A stretch of 9,905 nucleotides of DNA from Thermoanaerobaculales bacterium (lineage in GTDB: Bacteria; Acidobacteriota; Thermoanaerobaculia; Thermoanaerobaculales; Sulfomarinibacteraceae): NCBI GenBank assembly GCA_029932545.1, contig JAOZPW010000012.1:16244-26148 (forward strand), in the 5' to 3' direction. The position numbers were made by a program, and so were the translations under genes. The notes beneath the pieces are model-generated. The model made no database searches and was not told the origin of the DNA. It saw only the letters and a list, made by a program, of their open reading frames with translations. The first letter of the stretch is position 1; each line of letters begins with the position of its first letter. Below are positions 1-6,680 of the stretch, piece after piece.

Positions 1-291
1 TATCCCGATTTCACGACAATCACGCGCGCCCACAGTTTCGACGGCCCCACGACCTCGGCGGAACGCATCGAGAACTGTGCCAGAGACCTCCTGCGCCGAA
101 CCGACGCGGCGGAGCACTCGGTGCGTCTGCTCGGACTCAGCGCCGAAGGCCTGGTCCCTGCCCACCTGGAGCAGCGCACCCTCTTCGAATTTGGTCAGAG
201 TCCGATGACGAGCGTCTCAGGGCGGCCGAGCCCATTGCGGAGTACGGGGTTGACTGGCAGGATGATCCATAGAGGGCAGGAATCAAGCTGA
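1..291 (+). CDS. dinB: DNA polymerase IV (Y-family), C-terminal fragment
   Basis: This is the 3' end of a gene that begins before the window; frame 1 gives 96 residues ending at TGA 289-291. The text fits the little-finger domain of DinB, the error-prone translesion polymerase: a T-I-T-R-A-H-S-F strand at residues 6-13, a helix with E21-R-I-E-N, and the last strand V41-R-L-L-G-L-S with the following G-L at 50-51. The Q-R-T-L-F motif at 58-62 resembles the usual Q-L-x-L-F before the tail; in many DinB proteins this region holds the clamp-binding peptide. After about residue 67 the frame turns into unlikely Ser/Pro/Arg/Gly text, whereas frame 3 from base 204 reads D-D-E-R-L-R-A-A-E and ends at TAG 270-272, so the tail is probably frameshifted. 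The catalytic palm is outside the window. The family call rests on the C-terminal domain only. Confidence 0.75.
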   Translation, partial: YPDFTTITRAHSFDGPTTSAERIENCARDLLRRTDAAEHSVRLLGLSAEGLVPAHLEQRTLFEFGQSPMTSVSGRPSPLRSTGLTGRMIHRGQESS

Positions 292-321
292 CGGACTTTT
301 TTTGGAGAATATGCCATCGGA

Positions 322-2088
322 GTGTGCCAAACATCCTCGTGTGAGCCTATGATGCGGTCGATGGAATGGGATTTAAAAGGGTGGATCGGTACCTTCGGGA
401 AACCGGCGAGAGCTGAAAAGGGTCGAGCAGGCGCTTGCCACCCAGGTTCGCCGGGGTCTCATTGTCCATTAGCCCCTTCGATTCGATGGGTGCTCTTTGT
501 GGTAGTTCTTGGAATCGGTTTCGGGATAAGACTCCCAATTCTCCTAGCCGACACAGAGACGATTCTCAGTCATTGGGGTTCGGACGATCTCTTCTACTTC
601 ACTGAGATTGCGGGGCACCTTGCGGCAGGAGATGGTCTCACTTTCGACGGCATCCACCTGACAACCGGTGTGCAGCCACTGTGGCTGTTGCTGCTTGCAC
701 CGTTTGGTTGTTGGTTCGTGGGAAATGGCCCCCTGGCTCTCAGCGTGGTTCACTGGATGGTGACGGGACTGACCATGGTCACCGCCCTGCTTTTCCCATG
801 GCTAAGTCGGCAATTTCTCGATGACGACTGGGCTGTGGGTTGGTTGGCATCTGTGATCTGGGTCGCCCATCCCCGGATCCTCGGGATTACCTTTGAGGGG
901 ACTGAAGGCGCCCTGTCGTCGCTGGCCTGGTTGGTTGCCCTTGGTGTCTGGAAAACAGACGGAAGGGGCACCCGACCTTCAATAATTCTCGGGATCGTGC
1001 TCGGTCTGGGTGCTCTCACCCGGGTCGATTTTCTGTTGCCTGCCGTGATCTTGCTTGTCTTCAGGCCCGGCGGCCTTACTGTGAGACCTCTGTACCGAAT
1101 GGCGGTTTCGGCGAGCGCCTTCGTTCTCGTGGCAGGCATGTGGCCGGCGGTTTGCTGGTGGACGACCGGGAGTCCGTTCCCAGATTCCGGGGCTGCGAAG
1201 AAACTCCATGGAGAGCGTCTGGCCGAGATCCAGGACGACGATGCTGGAGGATGGCAGAGCTGGGGCTACTTTGATGCGGCAATGCAGGGTCCGCGATACT
1301 TAATGACGACCGGCGGCAGAGTTTCCCGGATCTCCTTGATCCTGGTCCCACTTTCACTGATGGGTTTCGGAATATTCGGCCGCTCTCGAGAACGCCGTTG
1401 GTCAGTTTTTCCTCGAACGATGCGCCTTGCAACTGGACTCTGGCCGGTCATCGTGGCGTCCGGCTGCCTCTTAGCCCTCTATCCACTGGTCTTGAGGTCG
1501 ATGCGGTCTTGGTATGTTGCCGGGCCTCTCCTGGTGATGACAATTCTGGTTGCCTCCTTTGTGATCGATCTTGCGGCCCAGGCGCCGAAAGGAAAAGGCA
1601 TTACCACCATGATTACAGTTGCTGTTTGGCTCGTTGCTTGTAACTTCGAGGCCGCCCTTTTCCCGCGTGATTCGCAGACAGTGCCTTTCATAATCGCTGG
1701 TGAGATCAGCAAAAAATACGTTCGTCCGGGAACCCAGATCGGTGCATTCAATGCAGGAATCCTTGGGGCATGGGCAGCGCCCGGAACCACTGTCATCAAT
1801 CTCGACGGGGTCGTAAACCACAGTGCTGTCGTTGCCCTGAGAGACCGGGACCTGGCCGGTTATGTTGAAAGGAATAATATTCAGTTCATCATCGACTTCG
1901 AAGCCTCGTTGGCCTTTTACGATTCGATCGGTGGTGCAGACCTCCAACCTCGGCTCCGGCGTCTCGAGACCGTACCCTGCGGTCGGCGGCATATCCTGGG
2001 TATCTGGCAGGTCGATCCAAACGGCGGGGCCTCATCAGGCGGAGGACTGTCGAGGTTGCCGGTTCCTTCAGACAGGGGGCTTGAATGA
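322..2088 (+). CDS. GT-C type multi-spanning membrane glycosyltransferase (ArnT/PMT-like)
   Basis: A 588-residue integral membrane protein, probably a polyprenyl-phosphate-sugar dependent glycosyltransferase of the GT-39/ArnT-like GT-C superfamily. Hydrophobic spans lie near residues 56-76, 120-133, 139-158, 170-185, 195-210, 219-246, 259-281, 336-352, 372-392, 398-417 and 427-446. The first loop after span 1 carries the acidic pair D88-D89, where GT-C enzymes place their catalytic Asp, followed by T-T-G-V-Q-P-L-W at 114-121, a variant of the N-G-F-H-P-L-W motif of related proteins. A soluble C-terminal part (about 450-570) holds A-F-N-A-G-I-L-G and V-I-N-L-D-G-V-V-N (491-499), also recurrent in this group. 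Donor and acceptor cannot be read from sequence. The start is uncertain: GTG 322 is the longest, but ATG 349, 352 or 361 would remove an odd hydrophilic N-terminus, and none has a well-spaced ribosome site. Its stop overlaps the next start as ATGA, so the two genes are probably coupled. Confidence 0.7.
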   Translation: MCQTSSCEPMMRSMEWDLKGWIGTFGKPARAEKGRAGACHPGSPGSHCPLAPSIRWVLFVVVLGIGFGIRLPILLADTETILSHWGSDDLFYFTEIAGHLAAGDGLTFDGIHLTTGVQPLWLLLLAPFGCWFVGNGPLALSVVHWMVTGLTMVTALLFPWLSRQFLDDDWAVGWLASVIWVAHPRILGITFEGTEGALSSLAWLVALGVWKTDGRGTRPSIILGIVLGLGALTRVDFLLPAVILLVFRPGGLTVRPLYRMAVSASAFVLVAGMWPAVCWWTTGSPFPDSGAAKKLHGERLAEIQDDDAGGWQSWGYFDAAMQGPRYLMTTGGRVSRISLILVPLSLMGFGIFGRSRERRWSVFPRTMRLATGLWPVIVASGCLLALYPLVLRSMRSWYVAGPLLVMTILVASFVIDLAAQAPKGKGITTMITVAVWLVACNFEAALFPRDSQTVPFIIAGEISKKYVRPGTQIGAFNAGILGAWAAPGTTVINLDGVVNHSAVVALRDRDLAGYVERNNIQFIIDFEASLAFYDSIGGADLQPRLRRLETVPCGRRHILGIWQVDPNGGASSGGGLSRLPVPSDRGLE

Positions 2089-3323
2089 CTGATCGCAGGC
2101 GAATCTTGCTCGACGATGGTTACGAGATAGGCCGAGGAGTTCGTATCAAGAACCGATTTTTCAAATCGGCGCTCAGTGAACAATTGGGGGATTCTGATCA
2201 CGGGCCGAGACAGGATTTGATCACCCTTTACCGCAGGTGGGCGGAGGGCGGGAGTGGCCTGTTGGTGACCGGGAATGTCATGATCGACCGACGGTTCCTT
2301 GGAGAGCCCGGCAATGTCGTCCTGGAAGATGATCGACACCACGAGGCCTTCAAAGATTGGGTAGCGGCGACCTCTGGGCACGATACTCAACTGTGGATGC
2401 AGCTCAATCACCCCGGCAAACAGATTCCCTCCTTTCTGTGTTCGGAGCCTGTTGCACCCTCCGCAGTGCCGATGGGCCACGGGCTCGGCCACCTTTTCAA
2501 AATGCCCCGGGCCCTGTCCGAGGAAGAGATTCTGGAGATCGTTGGGCGCTTTGCCACAAGCTCGGCACTGGCCAGGGAAGCCGGTTTTGGTGGTGTGCAG
2601 ATCCACGCGGCGCACGGCTACCTGATCAACCAATTCCTGTCGCCGCACCACAATTGCCGTGAGGATGGCTGGGGCGGTGATGCCACAAGGCGCCGGCGTT
2701 TTCTTCTCGAGGTCTACAGGGCAATTCGGACTGCGGTCGGAGATGACTACCCCATCGGAATCAAGCTCAACTCGGCGGATTTCCTTCGGGGCGGTTTTTC
2801 GGAGGAGGAGTCGATGGAGGTTGTCGATGCGATTGCCGCTGAGGGCATCGACCTGATTGAGATCTCCGGCGGCACCTATGAGAGTCCGGCGATGGTCGGC
2901 CATCGGGTCAAGGAGAGCACCCGGCAGCGGGAGGCCTATTTTCTCGAATACGCAGAGAAGGTGCGGCAGCGGGTCGAGACCCCTCTCGTGGTCACAGGTG
3001 GTTTTCGCTCGGGACCGGCCATGCTGGAGGCGTTGAACTCCGGCGCTACGGATTTCATCGGCCTCGGTCGTCCGCTGGCTATTGAACCCGATCTCCCAAA
3101 ACGGTTGATGGCGGACCCCTCCGGACGCATCGATCTGCCTCGACCCACCACGGGTTTCAAGTCCGTTGATCGTATGGTGATCCTCGACCTCAGTTGGTGG
3201 GAATTGCAACTGCGCCGAATGGGCCGGGGCATGGATCCAAAACCTGATCTGAGCGCGTGGCGTTCCGTGTGGACGACCGTGTCGGAACTCGGTGTTGCGG
3301 CCTTCCGTCGACGGAGGGCATGA
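2085..3323 (+). CDS. NADH:flavin oxidoreductase, Old Yellow Enzyme family
   Basis: A 412-residue FMN-dependent TIM-barrel oxidoreductase, expected to be cytosolic and to reduce activated C=C bonds with NAD(P)H. Visible marks are Q106-L-N-H-P-G (flavin contact), the active-site motif H174-A-A-H177-G-Y179-L with F-L-S-P downstream (the His/His/Tyr arrangement of YqjM-type enzymes and 2,4-dienoyl-CoA reductases), D194-G-W-G-G, I226-K227-L-N-S (flavin-contacting Lys/Arg position), and the phosphate-binding G305-G-F-R-S and G326-L-G-R-P. The long 2,4-dienoyl-CoA reductase C-terminal Fe-S/FAD part is absent; instead about 50 residues rich in Trp and Arg follow the barrel. Ser28 stands where YqjM has the redox-modulating Cys. 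The ATG overlaps the upstream stop by four bases, with a G-rich stretch at about 2074-2079 as ribosome site. Pairing with a membrane glycosyltransferase suggests work on a lipid or isoprenoid substrate, which is inference. Confidence 0.88.
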   Translation: MTDRRRILLDDGYEIGRGVRIKNRFFKSALSEQLGDSDHGPRQDLITLYRRWAEGGSGLLVTGNVMIDRRFLGEPGNVVLEDDRHHEAFKDWVAATSGHDTQLWMQLNHPGKQIPSFLCSEPVAPSAVPMGHGLGHLFKMPRALSEEEILEIVGRFATSSALAREAGFGGVQIHAAHGYLINQFLSPHHNCREDGWGGDATRRRRFLLEVYRAIRTAVGDDYPIGIKLNSADFLRGGFSEEESMEVVDAIAAEGIDLIEISGGTYESPAMVGHRVKESTRQREAYFLEYAEKVRQRVETPLVVTGGFRSGPAMLEALNSGATDFIGLGRPLAIEPDLPKRLMADPSGRIDLPRPTTGFKSVDRMVILDLSWWELQLRRMGRGMDPKPDLSAWRSVWTTVSELGVAAFRRRRA

Positions 3324-3421
3324 GCTGGGAGGGAGTAGGGCCGTCAGGAGATGGTAGGAATTTCGGACGCACCCCATTAGTATTGGCCGTTATCAGTTTT
3401 GGAAGTTGCAACCAATTTTTT

Positions 3422-3428
3422 GAGGAGG
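3422..3428 (+). promoter_or_regulatory. Shine-Dalgarno of aqpZ
   Basis: GAGGAGG lies six bases before ATG 3435. It decides the start of aqpZ against an in-frame upstream ATG at 3399, which has no ribosome site and would add 12 residues not found at the N-terminus of the family. Confidence 0.85.
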
Positions 3429-3434
3429 ACATCG

Positions 3435-4124
3435 ATGAAGAAGTATGTTGCGGAGGGTGTCGGAACGTTCTGGTTGGTTCTCGGCGGGTGCGGAAGTGCG
3501 GTATTGGCTGCGGCTTTTCCGGAGTTGGGGATTGGTTTTCTTGGGGTCGCTCTGGCATTCGGTTTGACGGTGCTGACCATGGCCTTTGCCATCGGCCACA
3601 TTTCCGGGTGCCATCTCAATCCTGCGGTGTCGGTCGGATTGTGGGCCGGTGGTCGTTTTCCGGCAAACCAGTTGCTGCCTTATATCATCGCCCAGGTTGT
3701 AGGTGCTGTTGTTGCCGGAGGGACCCTCTATGTCATTGCGAGCGGCCAGGCGGGTTTTGACCTCGCCGGCGGGTTTGCCTGCAATGGTTTCGGAGTGCAT
3801 TCACCGGGCGGGTATTCTTTGGTCGCGTGCCTGGTTTGCGAAATCGTCATGACGATGATGTTCGTCGTGGTCATTCTCGGTGCGACGGATTCAAGGGCCC
3901 CTGCCGGTCTGGCGCCGATTGCCATCGGGCTCTGCTTGACCCTGATTCACCTGATCAGTATTCCGGTGACCAATACCTCGGTCAACCCTGCCCGCAGTAC
4001 GGGCGTGGCTCTGTTCGCCGGAGGGTGGGCAATCTCACAGCTCTGGCTGTTCTGGGTAGCGCCAATTGTCGGTGCGTTGATCGGTGCAGTGATCTATAAG
4101 TATATTGGTGGTTCACAAGACTGA
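3435..4124 (+). CDS. aqpZ: Aquaporin Z, water channel
   Basis: A 229-residue inner-membrane water channel of the MIP family (E. coli AqpZ has 231). Both half-helix motifs are intact: H60-L-N62-P63-A64 and V183-N184-P185-A186-R187. The aromatic/arginine selectivity filter is that of a strict water channel: F42, H172, T181 and R187. Long blocks read almost as in enterobacterial AqpZ, for example G-G-C-G-S-A-V-L-A-A near residue 20, the F-G-L-T-V-L-T-M-A-F segment (42-51) and L-I-H-L-I-S-I-P-V-T-N-T-S-V-N-P-A-R-S-T at 170-189. Six spans plus two re-entrant half-helices fit the hydropathy. The gene stands alone after a 111-base gap, has a strong ribosome site, and is followed at 29 bases by a hairpin terminator. 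Glycerol-channel alternatives are unlikely because the filter is narrow (His and Phe rather than Gly and Trp). Confidence 0.97.
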   Translation: MKKYVAEGVGTFWLVLGGCGSAVLAAAFPELGIGFLGVALAFGLTVLTMAFAIGHISGCHLNPAVSVGLWAGGRFPANQLLPYIIAQVVGAVVAGGTLYVIASGQAGFDLAGGFACNGFGVHSPGGYSLVACLVCEIVMTMMFVVVILGATDSRAPAGLAPIAIGLCLTLIHLISIPVTNTSVNPARSTGVALFAGGWAISQLWLFWVAPIVGALIGAVIYKYIGGSQD

Positions 4125-4152
4125 AACAAGATAACCGGAAGACTGAATCAAT

Positions 4153-4180
4153 AAAAGCGCCGGGAAATCCCGGCGCTTTT
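4153..4180. terminator. Bidirectional rho-independent terminator
   Basis: An 8-bp GC-only stem, GCGCCGGG (4157-4164) with CCCGGCGC (4169-4176), has the tetraloop AAAT and is flanked by AAAA on the left and TTTT on the right, extending the pairing to 12 bp. It lies between two convergent transcripts, aqpZ on the plus strand and tRNA-Leu (end of the gap operon) on the minus strand, and has a U-tract in either direction. Confidence 0.93.
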
Positions 4181-4189
4181 TAATATGTA

Positions 4190-4274
4190 TGGTGCCGAAG
4201 GCCGGACTCGAACCGGCACGGATCGCTCCACACGGCCCTCAACCGTGCGCGTCTACCAGTTTCGCCACTTCGGC
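4190..4274 (-). tRNA. tRNA-Leu (anticodon GAG)
   Basis: On the minus strand the RNA folds as a class II tRNA: acceptor GCCGAAG with CTTCGGC, discriminator A and encoded CCA (4190-4192). The anticodon stem is CACGG/CCGTG with loop TTGAGGG (anticodon GAG, reading CUC/CUU). The variable arm is long (GGA-GCGA-TCC), and the T arm is GCCGG with loop TTCGAGT. It sits directly downstream of secG, as leuU does in E. coli, and may be transcribed by read-through from the gap operon and from its own promoter. Confidence 0.97.
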
Positions 4275-4283
4275 ATAATATTC

Positions 4284-4311
4284 ACTCTATGAACCATCGC
4301 TCTGCAGTCAA
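4284..4311 (-). promoter_or_regulatory. Candidate promoter of tRNA-Leu, overlapping the secG stop
   Basis: On the minus strand TTGACT (4306-4311) and TAGAGT (4284-4289) are separated by 16 bases. Transcription would begin near 4277, about three bases before the mature tRNA 5' end. The -35 box contains the TGA stop of secG. The match is 5/6 and 4/6 to sigma-70 consensus; function is inferred. Confidence 0.45.
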
Positions 4312-4730
4312 CCCTGATCGGCGGGATTTTCCGGTGTGCCTTCGGCGTCGCCGGTATCCACTGCTTCAGGTACAACGGTGAAGTCGTCCGCGGGTGCATC
4401 TGCGGGGCTGTCCATCACCGATCCGTCAGAGCCGGCGGTCTCAACCTCGACTGCTGTAACGGGGGCTGCTTCCGGAACGCTCTCCATCACCGATTTTCGG
4501 GCCTTGCCCGAGAGGATGGCCAGGGTCATCGAAAGTACGACGAACAGCACAAAAGAAATGGTTGTCATTCTGTGCATGATGTTGGTCGCACTCCGCGGGC
4601 CGAAGCTCGCCTGAGAGCCGCCTCCGCCGAAGGCTCCTGCGAGATCAGCGCCCTTGCCCTGCTGCAGCAAGACCACCATGACCAAGAACAAGCACACCAA
4701 AATATAGATAATGACTAAGATGATTCCCAC
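4308..4730 (-). CDS. secG: Preprotein translocase subunit SecG
   Basis: A 140-residue inner-membrane subunit of the SecYEG protein-export channel that assists SecA-driven translocation. There are two membrane spans, about residues 2-22 and 56-74, joined by the diagnostic cytosolic loop L22-Q-Q-G-K-G-A-D-L-A-G-A-F-G-G-G-G-S-Q at 22-40 followed by A-S-F-G. A Pro/Ala/Asp/Glu-rich tail of about 60 residues follows span 2, making the protein longer than the 110-residue E. coli subunit; such low-complexity tails vary freely in the family. The start is GTG at 4728-4730, chosen because M-G-I-I-L-V begins the first span directly and GGAG at 4738-4741 lies seven bases upstream, inside the tail of tpiA. 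It is the last protein gene of the glycolytic operon, two bases after tpiA. Confidence 0.96.
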   Translation of the reverse strand: MGIILVIIYILVCLFLVMVVLLQQGKGADLAGAFGGGGSQASFGPRSATNIMHRMTTISFVLFVVLSMTLAILSGKARKSVMESVPEAAPVTAVEVETAGSDGSVMDSPADAPADDFTVVPEAVDTGDAEGTPENPADQG

Positions 4731-4732
4731 GG

Positions 4733-5494
4733 TTATTCTCCAACGGCGCAGTCGGCCGAAGCGCGAATGATAGCCGAAAACGAGCCTACGTCAAGGGAGG
4801 CGCCCCCGATCAGGCCCCCATCGACGTCCGGCATGCCGACCAGTTCGGCTGCATTGCCGGGTTTCATTGATCCTCCGTAGAGGATTTTCAGGGCATCAGC
4901 GCCTGATGAAAAGAAGCCTTCAAGGCGTCGGCGTAGGAACGCATGAGCTTCCTGGGCCTGGTCTGCAGTAGCGGTTTGACCGGTGCCGATGGCCCAAACC
5001 GGTTCGTAGGCGACGACCAGTTTGGTGGAATCGAGGTCCGCCATGCCGGCCGTTTGGGCCTCCAGGATCGAGAATGTCTGCTCGGCCTGTCGTTGTTCCA
5101 GGGTTTCGCCAACGCAGTAGATGACGGTCAAGCCCGCTTCCTGGGCGGCCTTGGCGCGACGGGCTGCAGTGATGTCGCTTTCTCCGAATATCGTCCGGCG
5201 CTCGGAGTGCCCGACAATGACCCACTGGATACCGAGTTCAACCAGCATGGCAGGGGCGATCTCGCCGGTGAATGCGCCGGAATTCTCCCAATGGCAATTC
5301 TGTGCGCCGAGCCCGATCTTTGATCCGGTCAAGAGCATCGCTGCATGTGGCAGGGAGGTGAATGGCGGACAGACGACGGCATCGACTTCACCGCCGAGAT
5401 CCTCGGCCAGCAGGTCTTCTATGAGGCTTGAGGTTGCCGCCACGTTCTGATGCATCTTCCAGTTTCCCGCTATCAGGGGTCGTCGATGGGTCAT
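4733..5494 (-). CDS. tpiA: Triosephosphate isomerase
   Basis: A 253-residue complete TIM-barrel enzyme that interconverts dihydroxyacetone phosphate and glyceraldehyde 3-phosphate in glycolysis and gluconeogenesis. All catalytic residues are present: N11 and K13 in G-N-W-K-M, H96 in V-G-H-S-E-R-R, and E164 in A-Y-E-P-V-W-A-I-G-T-G, which also begins the mobile loop 6. The phosphate-gripping Y206-G-G-S-M and the later G-L-I-G-G-A-S-L are intact. Length matches the bacterial norm of about 250. GGAGG at 5504-5508, in the last codons of pgk, lies nine bases before the ATG. It is third in the operon gap-pgk-tpiA-secG, four bases after pgk and two before secG, so it should be co-transcribed with both. 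Confidence 0.98.
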   Translation of the reverse strand: MTHRRPLIAGNWKMHQNVAATSSLIEDLLAEDLGGEVDAVVCPPFTSLPHAAMLLTGSKIGLGAQNCHWENSGAFTGEIAPAMLVELGIQWVIVGHSERRTIFGESDITAARRAKAAQEAGLTVIYCVGETLEQRQAEQTFSILEAQTAGMADLDSTKLVVAYEPVWAIGTGQTATADQAQEAHAFLRRRLEGFFSSGADALKILYGGSMKPGNAAELVGMPDVDGGLIGGASLDVGSFSAIIRASADCAVGE

Positions 5495-5498
5495 GGGG

Positions 5499-6680
5499 TC
5501 ATTCCTCCAGGGCGGTCAGGGCGGGCAGGGGCTCGCCGGTGATGTATTGCAGGGATGCACCCCCGCCGGTAGAAATGTGGGACATGCGGTCTTCGACATT
5601 GGCCAATTTTGCCGCCATAACCGATTCTCCCCCGCCGACGACGGTGAAGCCGTGGCAATCGGCCATCGCATGGGCGACTGCCAGGGTGCCGGCGGCGAAC
5701 TCATCGACCTCGAAGACCCCCATGGGGCCGTTCCAGAAGACGGTCTTGGCGTCCGAGAGTGCCTGGACGTATCGCTTTTGGCTGTCCGGCCCGAGATCGA
5801 CGATCAAAAGATCGTGGGGTACGGCTTCGGCCGGGACGACCTCGATGCGGCTCGCCCCGCTGATGGCATCGGCGACGACGACATCGGTGGGCAAAAGAAG
5901 TTCAACTCCGAGGGCGGCCGCTCGTTGCATCACTGCCCGGGCGGTGTCGAGCATGTCTTTTTCGACCAGGGAACGACCAATCTCGAAGTCCTTCGCCAGG
6001 AAGAAGGTGTTGGCCATGCCCCCACCGATCAACAGTCGCTGGGCCTTGCCCAGTAGGGCTTCCAGCGGTGCTGTCTTGGTCGAGATTTTGGCGCCGCCAA
6101 CGACGGCGACAAAGGGCTGCGCGGGGTCGGTGACGACACGGCTGAGAGCCTTAACCTCGCGCCCCATCAGCCCGCCGGCCGCTTTGTGGCCCTTTTCGAA
6201 AAGTGACGGCACGGCAGAAACCGAGGCGTGGGCACGATGGGCCGTGCCGAAGGCGTCGTTGACGTAGTGGGAGAATCCTTCGGCGAGAGCCTTGGCGAAG
6301 CCTGAGTCGTTGGCCTTTTCTCCTGGATAGAAGCGAAGGTTCTCCAGCAGAAGGACCGGGTGACGACTGAGCCGGTCCAGGCGGTCGCCGGCCAAACAGT
6401 CGGAAACGAAAGCAACCTCCCGGCCGAGGGCCTGCGACAGGGCTGCTGCCACCGGCCGGAGGCTGTAGGCAGGATCGGGCGAACCGTTGGCCTTTCCCAA
6501 ATGAGAGCACAGGGCCAGACGTGCCCCGCTGTCGAGGAGGGCTTTGATCGTCGGCAGGGCCGCCACAATTCTGGTGTCGTCCTGAACAATGCCGGCAGAC
6601 AGAGGCACGTTGAGGTCCAGACGAACCAGAACCTGAGCGTTTTCCAGCCCGGTCAAGTCTGAGAGGCCGGGCAGGTTCAT
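5499..6680 (-). CDS. pgk: Phosphoglycerate kinase
   Basis: A 393-residue, full-length monomeric kinase that transfers the acyl phosphate of 1,3-bisphosphoglycerate to ADP. The N-domain shows V-R-L-D22-L-N24-V-P, D-D-T-R37, S59-H60-L-G-K, the L-L-L-E-N-L-R-F block (110-117) and V140-N-D-A-F-G-T-A-H-R. The C-domain shows V194-G-G-A-K198-I-S-T-K202, the G219-G-G-M-A-N-T-F segment, W316-N-G-P-M-G-V-F-E, V347-V-G-G-G-E-S and S370-T-G-G-G-A-S-L. Small departures from the usual text are R-L-D-L-N for R-V-D-F-N and G-G-G-E-S for the commoner G-G-G-D-S; the substituted acid is conservative. The ATG overlaps the gap stop as ATGA and has only a weak AAGG nearby, pointing to coupled translation. The four-base spacing to tpiA completes the tight operon. 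Confidence 0.98.
   Translation of the reverse strand: MNLPGLSDLTGLENAQVLVRLDLNVPLSAGIVQDDTRIVAALPTIKALLDSGARLALCSHLGKANGSPDPAYSLRPVAAALSQALGREVAFVSDCLAGDRLDRLSRHPVLLLENLRFYPGEKANDSGFAKALAEGFSHYVNDAFGTAHRAHASVSAVPSLFEKGHKAAGGLMGREVKALSRVVTDPAQPFVAVVGGAKISTKTAPLEALLGKAQRLLIGGGMANTFFLAKDFEIGRSLVEKDMLDTARAVMQRAAALGVELLLPTDVVVADAISGASRIEVVPAEAVPHDLLIVDLGPDSQKRYVQALSDAKTVFWNGPMGVFEVDEFAAGTLAVAHAMADCHGFTVVGGGESVMAAKLANVEDRMSHISTGGGASLQYITGEPLPALTALEE

Noticed and set aside
291..305. T-run at 297-303 after the dinB stop as a terminator.
   Set aside because: No stable stem precedes the T-run.
311..352. Mini-ORF of 13 codons (ATG 311) that overlaps a possible glycosyltransferase start at 349 as ATGA, with GGAG at 304-307.
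   Set aside because: The ribosome site is only three bases from the ATG, the peptide has no recognisable feature, and the downstream start is itself uncertain; a leader peptide cannot be supported.
5428..6267. Plus-strand open frame of 279 codons opposite pgk, and similar long frames opposite gap and the OYE gene.
   Set aside because: The minus-strand (or plus-strand, for the OYE) proteins are unmistakable housekeeping or family members; the opposite frames are GC-rich shadows with Ser/Arg/Ala/Pro-rich text.
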